The notes: generated from the sequence alone by a model not told the origin. DNA of 64,000 nucleotides from Algoriphagus iocasae (GCF_014206875.1 NZ_JACIJO010000001.1:310001-374000); one strand, 5' to 3'. Positions 8,022-17,065 are shown, numbered from the stretch's first letter. Program-made: numbers and translations.

Positions 8022-9287
8022 ATGGTTGGCAAATATTACCGGGTAGCTTTACTGTCTTTTCTCTTTATTCTACCCAATTTTTTGGCCTTTGGCCAAAAGG
8101 ACTTTACCGAGAAAAATCTATTGGAAAACACCCCGTCAAAATCAGGAATCCCAAGCGATTTTATCCTCGACTCCAGTGGTAATAAAGTCTTTGGTAGAGT
8201 TATCCGGTCTTTTGATTTTTCAGATTATGAGGTTATAGAGTTTGAAAAAGACGGAAAAATTACCACTTACGCCCCAGACCAAATTCAAGGTTTTGGATTA
8301 GACAATGGGAGATTTTTCCTCTCTAAATTGCTGCCTGATTCAGATGATTTTCAATTTGCTCAGATTTTGTTTTCAGGTAAATACCAGCTTCTGGAGCGAA
8401 AGAATAAATTTTTTGTGGATTCAGGGTTGGAGATCATTGAGCTGAAAATTATTCCAAGGGAAAACTATACAGGTAAAAAGAAATTTGTAAAGCTCTATAT
8501 CAGTACTTTGAAATTTTTAATGACTGGACGTTGTGGGCTTGAATTGGCGCCTAAGATAGAACGAGCCGATTTGGAAGAGCAGGATTTAATTCAGATTTTT
8601 ATTGAATTCCACGAGTGCGAAGATTATCCCTATGTGGTTCATGTAGATAAAATCCCTTTGGTGAAGGTATCCCCAACTATTGGGATTGGCGGAGGAATGG
8701 TTTCTCCAAAAGCACTAGAGGCAATAGAAGGTAGAGCCGTGGATATACAGTCTCCCTATTTTGTTCAGGCGATGATCGGTGGGCAGCTACATGATTTTAG
8801 AAAAGCACCACGGTTAAGTTTTGATTTCAAAGTGGGATATAGATTGATGTCAAGCTCATGGTTAGTGAGCCAGATTAGTGGCTCGTATTTATATATCGGA
8901 TCCCAGGATATTAGACAAGGGAGTTTATTAATCCCTTTAAGTTTAAATTATACATTTTATAAAAAGGAGGCCATGGATTTATATCTAGGGCTTGGTGGAG
9001 GTTTTGTTTTTAGCAAACTCAAAAATGAGGAGGGCTTGGTAGATTTAACCAATCTTACCATAAAAGAAACAGTATTGACCTATGAGGATTTAGTCGATGT
9101 AAGACCTAAACTTTTCAGTCCTGCAATCAAATTAGGAAGCAATATTTATTCTGGTTCGAATAAAAGCATCTATACCGAGGTCTTGGCAGAATATGCCAAA
9201 GCGATGTACATCAGTTATTTGCCAAACTACCACGGAAAGGAATATAATTCATTTTCTGTTTCACTAAGCTTAGGGATTAAATTTTAA
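8022..9287 (+). CDS. Exported protein of unknown function, paralog 3 of 3 (predicted outer-membrane beta-barrel)
   Basis: A 421-residue protein with a signal peptide (YYRVALLSFLFILPNFLAFG-QKD). N-terminal domain: FILDSSGNKVFGRVIRSFDFSDYEVIEF, then YAPDQIQGFGLDNGRFFLSK, closely parallel to paralogs 1 and 2. The conserved cysteine pair appears as GRCGLELAPKIERADL...FHECEDYPY. The C-terminal half is barrel-like (LSFDFKVGYR, LYLGLGGGFVFS, PAIKLGSNIYS) and ends in SLGIKF. Only 2 nt separate its stop from the start of the kelch-like lipoprotein gene, so the two are almost certainly one transcript and their products may work together at the cell surface. Confidence 0.75.
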   Translation: MVGKYYRVALLSFLFILPNFLAFGQKDFTEKNLLENTPSKSGIPSDFILDSSGNKVFGRVIRSFDFSDYEVIEFEKDGKITTYAPDQIQGFGLDNGRFFLSKLLPDSDDFQFAQILFSGKYQLLERKNKFFVDSGLEIIELKIIPRENYTGKKKFVKLYISTLKFLMTGRCGLELAPKIERADLEEQDLIQIFIEFHECEDYPYVVHVDKIPLVKVSPTIGIGGGMVSPKALEAIEGRAVDIQSPYFVQAMIGGQLHDFRKAPRLSFDFKVGYRLMSSSWLVSQISGSYLYIGSQDIRQGSLLIPLSLNYTFYKKEAMDLYLGLGGGFVFSKLKNEEGLVDLTNLTIKETVLTYEDLVDVRPKLFSPAIKLGSNIYSGSNKSIYTEVLAEYAKAMYISYLPNYHGKEYNSFSVSLSLGIKF

Positions 9288-9289
9288 AA

Positions 9290-11338
9290 ATGGTCATGAG
9301 ACGTCAATTATTGGCTTTTTTCCTTTTAATAGGACTTATTTCTTCCTGTAACAAAGAAGAGGTAATACCCAGGACAAATCCCCGGTTTTCTGTCACGATG
9401 GTTCAGGATATTTCTGAAGGTGGTGCGGAATTCCGTGCTCAAATGATTGATTATGGAAGTGATGAAATTTTAGAATATGGGTTTGTCTATTCAGAAGGAG
9501 AAAATCCGAAAATCGGATATGGGGACTTTGTGAGCGAGCAAGGAAGACCGAATGAGTTTTTTACCTTAAAAGCCATAACCGGACTTATAAAAGGCAAAAC
9601 GTATTTTGTCGCTGCCTATTTGAAAACAAATGCTGGAATTATTTATTCTGAACCAAGCTCATTTTTAGCCCAAGGAAGTGAGGGATTTGTGTTAAATAGA
9701 ATTGAATTAAAGCAACCAGTATATTTTGGAGATACAATTTTAGTCTTTGGGGAAAAGCTGAGTTCAAACCCTGCATATTATGATGTAACAGTCAATGGAA
9801 TACCAGCTTTAGTTTCAAATTTGAGCAATACCGGATTTAAAATTAAAATTCCAAGTTGGTTTGAGACAGAAAGAGTGGATGACGAACATGTCGTGTTGAC
9901 GATAAACTTAAAAGTGGTTGGGAAGACCTTAGATTTGAGGGAAAGTGTCAGGTTTAAAGAACCAGAATTTATTCCTCAGCCTGTCCAAGAAGTATTTTAC
10001 AAAGAAAAGGTCGTTGTAAAAGGTAATTACCTTCTTTCTGACGAAGTCAAAGTAATCATGAAAAATGATACCGGTGGAGGATGGGAATTGCCTTTGGTCT
10101 CATTTGAGGAAAATGAAGTTGGGTTTTTGGCTGAAATAAACAACTACATTTATAAAAATGGAAGTCTGTTTCTGAGGATACGAGGAAAAGATTATCCGAT
10201 GGAAGATGTTTTCAAGATGAAAGGGTCTGAGCTAGAGCCAGGTCAATTGATCAGGGGTTCTTCAAGAGAATATTTTGTAGTAAAGGGGTCGAATTTTATC
10301 GAGCAATATCAGTCAAATGAATTTTCAACCAATATTCCCGGAATAAATGCCTATTCCGAATATTCATCGGAAAATGAAGTGGTGATGTATTTCAATGGAG
10401 AAATTGTGACTCGGGAGTTAAAACTTTTCGCCAACAATTTCGGTCAAAAATCTCAAAACTTTGCAGAGATACATTTCACAGACCCGTATTTGAATTATCT
10501 AAAAATGCCATCAGAATTCAGGGATTACAGGTTTATCCAGGAATCAGGTGTTACGGTCGGCGATATTGGCTATTTTTTCCTAGAAAGAAATGTGTATCGG
10601 ATTGATCCTAAAACGAGAGGAGTAAGCATTGTTGCCAAAGCTCCCGAAAGTGTTTTTCATCTAGCTGGAGGGTTTTCTTATGCGGCCATCAACGGCAAGA
10701 TTTATTTGGGAGCTGTCAGCAGTTCTGAAAGTCAGGGTTCTTTTTGGGAGTTTGATCCCAAAACAAATGGCTTGAGAAGATTAGCAGATATACCTTCCAA
10801 AGCCAAAAAACCAAAATTGGTCTATGCTACCCAAACGCACCTTTATTACGAGGGAGGATATACCCAAGGAGCTGGCGGATATACATGGGATCCGGGAGTT
10901 TTTAAATATTCATTTGCATCCAACTCTTGGGAAAAGCTGAACCGCGAGTTTGATAATGATGATTATCTTATCTTATTCAGAACATTCCGATATAATGGAA
11001 GTATCTACACGATCCGGGATGAAACTCAATCCATTTACCCGGTTATCAGGAAGTTTAATGAATCCACAGAAGATTGGGAGTTTGTAAGGGATTTAGGGTA
11101 TTATGAGCGTGTTACTACAGCAAATGAGCTTTTCGTAATTGGGGATTGGGTATACAGCTTTAACCATCAATCATGGGCTGCTTTCAATATGAAAACCTTT
11201 GAAAATAAAATTTGGGAAAGAAGCTATGAGTCTTCAAGTTTTGCTATGAACTATTCATTTCAGGCAAATGGGAAGATATATGCTTATGATGGGAATAATT
11301 ACCTTGTGGAAATAGATCCAGCATATTTTTCTGATTAA
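9290..11338 (+). CDS. Surface lipoprotein with TIG-like and kelch-like repeats, unknown function
   Basis: A 682-residue protein with a lipoprotein signal: MRRQLLAFFLLIGLISSC, predicted lipidated Cys20. Residues about 35-125 resemble a fibronectin-like domain (GGAEFRAQMIDYGSDEILEYGFVYSE...GLIKGKTYFVAAYLKTNAG), as in many Bacteroidetes surface proteins. Residues about 130-400 contain IPT/TIG-like segments (GDTILVFGEKL...VTVNGIPALVS; VVVKGNYLLSDEVKVIM). The C-terminal 250 residues have kelch-type blades (SFWEFDPKTNGLRRLADIPS, VFKYSFASNSWEKLN, IRKFNESTEDWEFV). No enzymatic motif is visible; binding or adhesion is an inference from the repeats. Met3 (9296) is an alternative start. Confidence 0.75.
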   Translation: MVMRRQLLAFFLLIGLISSCNKEEVIPRTNPRFSVTMVQDISEGGAEFRAQMIDYGSDEILEYGFVYSEGENPKIGYGDFVSEQGRPNEFFTLKAITGLIKGKTYFVAAYLKTNAGIIYSEPSSFLAQGSEGFVLNRIELKQPVYFGDTILVFGEKLSSNPAYYDVTVNGIPALVSNLSNTGFKIKIPSWFETERVDDEHVVLTINLKVVGKTLDLRESVRFKEPEFIPQPVQEVFYKEKVVVKGNYLLSDEVKVIMKNDTGGGWELPLVSFEENEVGFLAEINNYIYKNGSLFLRIRGKDYPMEDVFKMKGSELEPGQLIRGSSREYFVVKGSNFIEQYQSNEFSTNIPGINAYSEYSSENEVVMYFNGEIVTRELKLFANNFGQKSQNFAEIHFTDPYLNYLKMPSEFRDYRFIQESGVTVGDIGYFFLERNVYRIDPKTRGVSIVAKAPESVFHLAGGFSYAAINGKIYLGAVSSSESQGSFWEFDPKTNGLRRLADIPSKAKKPKLVYATQTHLYYEGGYTQGAGGYTWDPGVFKYSFASNSWEKLNREFDNDDYLILFRTFRYNGSIYTIRDETQSIYPVIRKFNESTEDWEFVRDLGYYERVTTANELFVIGDWVYSFNHQSWAAFNMKTFENKIWERSYESSSFAMNYSFQANGKIYAYDGNNYLVEIDPAYFSD

Positions 11339-11343
11339 TTCCC

Positions 11344-11384
11344 TGCCAATCTGGCAATATCCCCTTTTGGCATAACCCTTGACA
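11344..11384 (+). promoter_or_regulatory. Palindrome plus sigma-54-like motif upstream of lon
   Basis: TGCCA-ATC-TGGCA (11344-11356) is followed by TTGGCAT (11367-11373) and TTGACA (11379-11384). The GG and GA dinucleotides are 10 nt apart, the spacing of a -24/-12 promoter, but GA stands where the consensus has GC. The role is inferred, not shown. Confidence 0.3.
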
Positions 11385-11390
11385 TTTTAG

Positions 11391-11426
11391 GAAGAACCTT
11401 CGCTATTTGAAGGTTCTTCTTTTAAT
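11391..11426 (+). terminator. Hairpin terminator between the kelch-like gene and lon
   Basis: Perfect 10-bp stem GAAGAACCTT / AAGGTTCTTC with a 9-nt loop, followed by TTTTAATTT. It could end the upstream transcript or attenuate a lon transcript starting further upstream. Confidence 0.8.
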
Positions 11427-11438
11427 TTAGCTAAATCC

Positions 11439-11455
11439 TGACAGCCCATCTGTCA
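11439..11455. promoter_or_regulatory. Inverted repeat TGACAG-N5-CTGTCA in the lon leader
   Basis: Perfect 6-bp arms around CCCAT, 10 nt before the lon start codon. It is followed by AATAT, the same pentamer that follows the TGCCA/TGGCA palindrome at 11344-11356. It is a possible operator or leader hairpin. Confidence 0.4.
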
Positions 11456-11465
11456 ATATGTCTAT

Positions 11466-13940
11466 ATGAGTCAATTCGAAAATTCCATGTTCCAAAATTT
11501 GATGACCGGTGAATTTGCAGGGGAGGGTGACCTAATCCAGCTGATTACCGAAGATGAAAACGAGGAGCAGGGAAATGAATCTTATGGGGAAGAACTTCCG
11601 ATTCTTTCTGTTAGAAATACCGTACTGTTTCCTGGAGTCGTAATTCCAATTACTGTGGGCAGACAGCGTTCGATCCGTTTGGTGAAGAAAGCCCAAAAAG
11701 GAGATAAATTGATTGGAGTCTGCGCGCAGATCAATCCAAACAATGATGATCCGGCATGGGAAGATATTTACCAAGTGGGGACTCTCGCGAAAATCATCAA
11801 AATGATTGTTCTGCCTGATGGCAATACGACAATCATTATTCAGGGGAAAAAGCGATTTAAAATTCGTGAACAGGTGACTGATGATCCATATTTCATGGCG
11901 AAAGTGGATTATTTGGAAGAGAATTTCCCAAAGAGTTCCAAGAAGATCAAAGCTCTTGAAGAGTCCTTGAAAGATGCTGCAACACGCATTCTTCATCTCA
12001 ATCCAGAGATTCCAAGAGAAGCTCAGGTAGCTTTGGACAATATCGACAATACACCTTTCCTAACTCATTTTCTGTCTTCCAACATCAATGCTCCAGTTGA
12101 GTCAAAGCAGCGTTTGTTGGAAATCAATGATGGAGTAGATCGGGCTACATTGCTTTTGGAATTTATGATGAAAGACATCCAGATGCTGGAGTTGAAATCC
12201 GAGATTCAGAAAAAAGTACATACAGATATCGATCAGCAGCAGAGGGATTATTTCCTTCGCCAGCAGATGAAAGTCCTTCAAACCGAACTTGGAGAAGAAG
12301 GTCCTGAAAAGGAAGTAGAAGATTTAAGAGCAAGAGGTGCTTTGAAGAATTGGCCTGAAGAGGTGAAGAAGCACTTCGAAAAAGAGCTTGATAAAATATT
12401 AAGAATTAACCCTTCTGCAGCAGAGTATCCAATCGCGCTTAACTATGCTGAAACCATGGTGGAATTGCCATGGAATGAGTTTACTCAGGATAATTTTGAC
12501 CTTAAGAATGCCAAAGCGATTTTGGATAATGATCACTTTGGACTGGAAAAAGTCAAAGAAAGAATCATTGAATATTTGGCAGTTTTAAAGCTGAAAAATG
12601 ATCTAAAGGGTCCGATTTTATGCCTTTATGGCCCTCCTGGAGTTGGTAAAACTTCATTGGGTAAATCGATCGCTGCAGCGTTGGGTAGAAAATACATTCG
12701 AATGTCTCTTGGAGGTCTTCATGATGAAGCAGAAATCCGTGGACATAGAAAAACCTATGTAGGTGCCATGCCTGGGAAAATCATCCAGAACATGAAAAAG
12801 GTGAAGATTTCTAATCCTGTCTATGTTTTGGATGAGATTGATAAGCTTTCTTCTGATTTCAGAGGAGATCCTTCTTCTGCCTTTTTGGAAGTTTTGGATC
12901 CCGAGCAAAACAGTACTTTCCTTGATAACTATCTGGAAGTAGAATATGATCTGAGCAAGGTCCTTTTCATTGCTACAGCTAACTCTTTGGAGAGTATTCA
13001 ACCGGCTTTGAGAGATAGGATGGAGATCATCGAAGTGACGGGCTATACCCAAGAGGAAAAAGTGGAGATAGCGAAGCGTCACTTGGTGCCAAAGCAAAGA
13101 AAAGAGCATGGTTTGAAAGCCAAAGAAATCACCTTTGAGAAGGCTGCTTTGGTGAAAATCATCGAGGATTACACGAGAGAATCTGGTGTCAGAGGACTGG
13201 AAAGAGCGATTGGAAAGGTGGTTAGAAATATTGCCAAATCCATCGCAATGGAAGAGGAGTATGATACCAAAATCACCAAAGAGGCAGTAAGAAAAATCTT
13301 GGGTTCAGAGATTTTCGATAAAGAAATTTATCAGGACAACTCTGTGGCTGGGGTGGTAACTGGTCTTGCTTGGACCAGTGTAGGTGGAGAGATTTTATTT
13401 ATCGAATCCAGCTTGAGTAAAGGAAGAGGAAAGTTGACGCTTTCTGGTCAGTTGGGTGATGTGATGAAAGAGTCTGCAATGACTGCATTGTCCTATCTGA
13501 AATCGCAAGCAGATAGTTTAGGTATAGATCATCGAGTTTTTGATCAGTATGACCTACACATTCACGTGCCTGCTGGAGCAGTACCAAAAGATGGACCTTC
13601 AGCTGGTATTACGATGCTTACGGCGATGGCCTCCGTTTATACTCAGCGAAAGGTGAAAGCAAAAGTTGCAATGACAGGAGAGATTAGCTTGATCGGAAAA
13701 GTCATGCCTGTTGGAGGGATTAAAGAAAAAATCCTGGCTGCAAAAAGAGCTGGAATCAAAGAGATTATCCTTTGTAAAAAGAATAAGAGGGATATCGAGG
13801 AGATCGATCCACAATACGTAAAAGGTATTGAATTTCACTTTGTTGACAGAGTGGATGAAGTCTTGGATATAGCACTTCTCAAGACCAAAGTGGATCGAGC
13901 AATTAAGTTCGATTTGAAGTCCGATAAAAAAGATTCATAA
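11466..13940 (+). CDS. lon: ATP-dependent protease Lon (LonA)
   Basis: Cytoplasmic AAA+ protease of 824 residues that degrades misfolded and short-lived regulatory proteins. The N-terminal substrate-recognition domain starts at about residue 42 (LPILSVRNTVLFPGVVIPI). The Walker A motif GPPGVGKTS is at about 387-395, with a Walker B region YVLDEIDKL and sensor residues after it. The C-terminal protease domain carries the Ser-Lys dyad, Ser712 in PKDGPSAG and Lys755 in GGIKEK, 43 residues apart as in E. coli Lon. All domains are intact. The leader contains two palindromes and a hairpin, suggesting stress regulation. It starts a quality-control block with hslU, hsp20 and htrA. Confidence 0.97.
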   Translation: MSQFENSMFQNLMTGEFAGEGDLIQLITEDENEEQGNESYGEELPILSVRNTVLFPGVVIPITVGRQRSIRLVKKAQKGDKLIGVCAQINPNNDDPAWEDIYQVGTLAKIIKMIVLPDGNTTIIIQGKKRFKIREQVTDDPYFMAKVDYLEENFPKSSKKIKALEESLKDAATRILHLNPEIPREAQVALDNIDNTPFLTHFLSSNINAPVESKQRLLEINDGVDRATLLLEFMMKDIQMLELKSEIQKKVHTDIDQQQRDYFLRQQMKVLQTELGEEGPEKEVEDLRARGALKNWPEEVKKHFEKELDKILRINPSAAEYPIALNYAETMVELPWNEFTQDNFDLKNAKAILDNDHFGLEKVKERIIEYLAVLKLKNDLKGPILCLYGPPGVGKTSLGKSIAAALGRKYIRMSLGGLHDEAEIRGHRKTYVGAMPGKIIQNMKKVKISNPVYVLDEIDKLSSDFRGDPSSAFLEVLDPEQNSTFLDNYLEVEYDLSKVLFIATANSLESIQPALRDRMEIIEVTGYTQEEKVEIAKRHLVPKQRKEHGLKAKEITFEKAALVKIIEDYTRESGVRGLERAIGKVVRNIAKSIAMEEEYDTKITKEAVRKILGSEIFDKEIYQDNSVAGVVTGLAWTSVGGEILFIESSLSKGRGKLTLSGQLGDVMKESAMTALSYLKSQADSLGIDHRVFDQYDLHIHVPAGAVPKDGPSAGITMLTAMASVYTQRKVKAKVAMTGEISLIGKVMPVGGIKEKILAAKRAGIKEIILCKKNKRDIEEIDPQYVKGIEFHFVDRVDEVLDIALLKTKVDRAIKFDLKSDKKDS

Positions 13941-13943
13941 GAT

Positions 13944-13982
13944 TGAAAAAGCAATGCCTAACTCAGGACTTGCTTTTTTTAT
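13944..13982 (+). terminator. Hairpin terminator after lon
   Basis: Stem AAAAAGCAA / TTGCTTTTT separated by about 15 nt and ending in a T run. The stem is AT-rich, so strength is uncertain. Confidence 0.55.
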
Positions 13983-14070
13983 CTCAAAAAAATAGATCTA
14001 TAACCATATGTTCCGCGTAGGAAAAATCGAGGCAGTTGAAGTGAAAGAGGGAACAAACTAACAAACTAAC

Positions 14071-15465
14071 ATGGAGAATATCATCTCACTAACTCCAAGG
14101 CAAATAGTTGCGGAGTTGGATAAATATATCATTGGCCAGCATGACGCAAAGCGAAATGTTGCCATTGCACTAAGAAATAGGATTCGACGCTTGATGGTGA
14201 AAACCGAGATTCAAAAAGATATTGTACCTAATAATATCTTGATGATTGGATCTACAGGTGTCGGTAAAACAGAAATAGCCAGAAGATTGGCAAAAGTTGC
14301 AAATGCGCCTTTTACCAAAGTTGAAGCTTCCAAATTTACAGAAGTTGGATATGTGGGAAGAGATGTAGAGAGTATGGTTCGTGACCTTGTGGAGCAGTCC
14401 GTAGCTTTGGTAAGAGAGGAAAAAAATGAGGCAGTCAAACTTAAGGCTGCAGAAGCAGTGGAAGAATTGATTTTGGATATCTTGATTCCTCCAGTAAAAA
14501 GTGCTGGTTTTACCAGAAATGCTGTACCTGCTGATACCGATTCTGAACCAAGCAATGATGCTGAATTAAACGAGAGAACCCGCGAGAGATTCCGAGAGAA
14601 ATTAAGGAATGGCGAACTTGATGATCGTAAGATTGAAATCAATGTCAAAGCCTCTTCTCCGGTAGGAATTGGGATGATCGGAAACGGAATGATGGACGAT
14701 GCCAGTATGGCGGGACTCCAGGATATGATTTCCGGAATGATGCCTAAGAAGACCAAAAAGAGAAAACTGAGTATTTCAGAAGCTAGAAAAGTCTTGTTGG
14801 AAGAGGAAGCATCAAAGTTGATTGATTTTGATGAGGTGAAAGAGGAAGCGATCAAATTGGCAGAAAATAACGGGATTATTTTTATAGACGAAATTGATAA
14901 AATCGCTTCTAAGTCTGGCAAAAATGGAGGAGGACCTGATGTAAGCCGGGAAGGTGTGCAGCGGGATTTACTTCCAATTGTTGAAGGTTCTTCTGTCAAT
15001 ACTAAATATGGTGTTATCAATACCGATCACATTTTGTTTATTGCTGCAGGTGCTTTTCACGTGGCCAAACCTTCAGATTTGATCCCTGAACTTCAAGGTA
15101 GATTCCCGATCAGAGTTGAATTGCAAAGTTTAACACAAGAGGATTTTTCAAGAATTCTTAGAGAACCAAAAAATGCTTTGACCAAGCAATACCAAGCTTT
15201 GTTTGAGGCAGAAGAAGTGTTTTTGGATTTTAATGAGGAGGCAATTGAGGAAATAGCCAGGCTGGCATTTTTGATTAACCAAGAAGTGGAAAACATCGGT
15301 GCTAGAAGACTTCACACTGTAATGAGTCATTTATTAAATGATTTTCTGTTTGATGTGCCAGATACCATTAAGGCAAATTCCAAGATAATGGTGACTAGGG
15401 AAATGGTTCAAGAGCGTCTTGCCACCTTAGTAAAAAACAGAGATTTATCTCAATACATACTCTAA
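14071..15465 (+). CDS. hslU: ATP-dependent protease ATPase subunit HslU (ClpY)
   Basis: AAA+ unfoldase of 464 residues that feeds the HslV peptidase. The N-terminal signature [17 protein letters not shown] is followed by Walker [10 protein letters not shown] at about residue 60 and [15 protein letters not shown] (pore-loop region). A middle I-domain rich in charged residues spans about 110-250. Walker B is [11 protein letters not shown], and the sensor region [10 protein letters not shown] and C-terminal [12 protein letters not shown] are typical. hslV is not adjacent: upstream is lon, downstream an SDR. A 17-codon ORF (14008-14061) ends 9 nt before the start codon. Confidence is high for HslU rather than ClpX because no zinc-binding N-domain is present. 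Confidence 0.96.
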   Translation: MENIISLTPRQIVAELDKYIIGQHDAKRNVAIALRNRIRRLMVKTEIQKDIVPNNILMIGSTGVGKTEIARRLAKVANAPFTKVEASKFTEVGYVGRDVESMVRDLVEQSVALVREEKNEAVKLKAAEAVEELILDILIPPVKSAGFTRNAVPADTDSEPSNDAELNERTRERFREKLRNGELDDRKIEINVKASSPVGIGMIGNGMMDDASMAGLQDMISGMMPKKTKKRKLSISEARKVLLEEEASKLIDFDEVKEEAIKLAENNGIIFIDEIDKIASKSGKNGGGPDVSREGVQRDLLPIVEGSSVNTKYGVINTDHILFIAAGAFHVAKPSDLIPELQGRFPIRVELQSLTQEDFSRILREPKNALTKQYQALFEAEEVFLDFNEEAIEEIARLAFLINQEVENIGARRLHTVMSHLLNDFLFDVPDTIKANSKIMVTREMVQERLATLVKNRDLSQYIL

Positions 15466-15469
15466 AATT

Positions 15470-15500
15470 AAAAAAGGCATCATTTTGGTGTCTTTTTCTT
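15470..15500 (+). terminator. Hairpin terminator after hslU
   Basis: AAAAGGCATC and GGTGTCTTTT can pair with two G-T wobbles, followed by TCTTT. It sits directly before the next start codon. Confidence 0.5.
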
Positions 15501-15501
15501 T

Positions 15502-16236
15502 ATGCCCCAATCACTCCTAATTATTACTGGTCACAGCCAGGGACTTGGTCGTGCCGTTTTAGATTTATTTCTGTCCAAAGAATCGTTTCAAGTGTTAGCC
15601 ATTTCAAGAACCAAACTTGAGCTGGAATCACCACGATTGACACAGATTAGCCTAGACCTTTCTGAGCTTTCAGTCTTAGAGAATAAATTATCCAGCCTTT
15701 TCCCAGAAGGTGATTTTGACCAGATTGTACTTTTAAATAATGCTGGCTGGATCGGTCAGGTAAAACCAATAGGTCAACTTGGGCCTAAAGAAATGAGAGA
15801 GCAGGTAAATTTGAATTTATTGGCTCCTATGTATCTCACCAACGCTTTTCTAGCAAATTATCAAAGCGATACCACCAAGAAAATTGTGTGTAACATCAGC
15901 TCAGGAGCTGCTTCCCGTCCAGTAGAAGGATGGGGTGGATATTGCAGTACCAAAGCTGCTTTGGCCATGTTTACTTTGGTTGCGGCCAAGGAGAAAAAAT
16001 CACTTAATACGCATTTTTATAGCGTTGCGCCGGGAATCATCGATACCAAAATGCAGGAAGAAATTAGAAAATCTAACGATGCTGATTTTCCTGATTTGGA
16101 TAAGTTTATCGACTACAAAGAAGGTGGTAAGTTGGTGAGTCCAGAAGAAGTTGCTAAGAAAATTGCTTATCTGATCTTGAATCCAGAAAAGTTTACTGAG
16201 GTGATTCAGGATGTCAGAAATTTTGAGCTTACCTAG
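15502..16236 (+). CDS. Short-chain dehydrogenase/reductase, sepiapterin/benzil reductase type
   Basis: A 244-residue SDR. The cofactor loop is TGHSQGLG (residues about 9-16), NNAG is at about 79-82, and the catalytic Ser-Tyr-Lys set reads ISSGA...GGYCSTKAAL. VAPGIIDTKMQ follows as in classical SDRs. The overall pattern, short with an N-terminal LIITGHSQGLG, resembles bacterial sepiapterin or benzil reductases. The true substrate cannot be told. The 3' end overlaps the convergent SixA-like gene by 8 nt. Confidence 0.85.
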   Translation: MPQSLLIITGHSQGLGRAVLDLFLSKESFQVLAISRTKLELESPRLTQISLDLSELSVLENKLSSLFPEGDFDQIVLLNNAGWIGQVKPIGQLGPKEMREQVNLNLLAPMYLTNAFLANYQSDTTKKIVCNISSGAASRPVEGWGGYCSTKAALAMFTLVAAKEKKSLNTHFYSVAPGIIDTKMQEEIRKSNDADFPDLDKFIDYKEGGKLVSPEEVAKKIAYLILNPEKFTEVIQDVRNFELT

Positions 16237-16723
16237 TTTTCTTTTTTGGATAGTCTATAAACCAAAAGCTAGCGTTATTGGGAGAGATTTCAGACCAGTG
16301 ATCTGTATCAAATTTAAACCCACATTGACCCGAAGTAGGAAGGTTGTCAATTGGTTTTCCTAGGTATTCAATGAGGTCGTTAAATCCTGGGTTATGGCCA
16401 AAAACCAAAATTGTATCGTACTTATCTTTCTGCATCCTTAAATATTTTAGGATTATTTCTGGATGAGAATGATAAAGGTTTTTTTCAATTTGGATTTCTT
16501 CCAAAGGATACTGAAAATGGTTGGCTAATATTTCAGCTGTCTGAACTGCTCGAGTGGCAGAAGAAGATAAAAACAGGCTTGGTTTAACCATACGAGCTAC
16601 TAGACGATCTGCCATCAATGGAAGATCCCGAAGCCCACGTTCAGCTAGTGGTCTATCGTGATCAGCCAAAAATGGCCTATCCCATGCTGATTTTCCGTGT
16701 CTGACCAAAATTATTTTCTTCAT
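16229..16723 (-). CDS. sixA: SixA-like histidine phosphatase
   Basis: A 164-residue member of the histidine phosphatase (phosphoglycerate mutase-like) superfamily. The catalytic RHG motif is at the N-terminus (IILVRHGKSAW, His9). The second conserved His lies in LVFGHNPGF. The short length and RHGKSAW variant fit the SixA branch, whose E. coli member dephosphorylates phosphohistidine in phosphorelays; the substrate here is unknown. It is convergent with the SDR gene, sharing 8 nt. Confidence 0.85.
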   Translation of the reverse strand: MKKIILVRHGKSAWDRPFLADHDRPLAERGLRDLPLMADRLVARMVKPSLFLSSSATRAVQTAEILANHFQYPLEEIQIEKNLYHSHPEIILKYLRMQKDKYDTILVFGHNPGFNDLIEYLGKPIDNLPTSGQCGFKFDTDHWSEISPNNASFWFIDYPKKKTR

Positions 16724-16746
16724 TTGCTCAAATAAAAAATGATTGT

Positions 16747-16777
16747 TTTGTTTTTTTTCAGGTAATATTTACATTTA
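16747..16777 (+). promoter_or_regulatory. Promoter of the cold-shock gene
   Basis: TTTG at 16747-16750, a 19-nt spacer, then TACATTTA (16770-16777). The -33 element and spacing match the Bacteroidetes housekeeping promoter exactly and the -7 element matches 7 of 8. The predicted 5' leader is about 30 nt. Confidence 0.6.
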
Positions 16778-16811
16778 GCGTACTTTCAATTACAATTTAT
16801 CACAATTTATT

Positions 16812-17003
16812 ATGTTTACCGGAACAGTAAAATTTTACAACGAAGCCAAGGGTTTCGGATTTATCGTTGATGACGAAACTCAAAGCGAAATCTTCGTTCA
16901 TGCAACCGGGCTAATCGACAAAGTCGCTCAAAATGACAAAGTGACTTACGACGTCAAGGAAGGCAAAAAAGGACCGAACGCAATTAATGTAAAAATCGCT
17001 TAA
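16812..17003 (+). CDS. Cold-shock domain protein (CspA family)
   Basis: A 63-residue single cold-shock domain that binds single-stranded RNA or DNA and acts as an RNA chaperone. RNP1 reads KGFGFI (residues about 14-19) and RNP2 reads IFVHAT (about 28-33). The rest follows the family pattern (GTVKFYNEAKGFGF...VTYDVKEGKKGPNAINV). The length is normal. The gene has its own promoter and a strong terminator, so it is monocistronic. Confidence 0.97.
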   Translation: MFTGTVKFYNEAKGFGFIVDDETQSEIFVHATGLIDKVAQNDKVTYDVKEGKKGPNAINVKIA

Positions 17004-17034
17004 TCAGTGATTTTAGGATTATAGTGTTAAGAAA

Positions 17035-17065
17035 CCCCTGAGAACCAACTCAGGGGATTTTTTTT
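17035..17065 (+). terminator. Terminator of the cold-shock gene
   Basis: Perfect 8-bp stem CCCCTGAG / CTCAGGGG with loop AACCAA, followed by ATTTTTTTT. The T run extends into the stop codon of the convergent mechanosensitive channel gene. Confidence 0.93.

Noticed and set aside
14211-15020. Long open frame (269 codons) on the minus strand opposite hslU
   Set aside because: Low-complexity Ser/Ile/Leu-rich translation, fully antisense to a well-conserved gene; a shadow frame.
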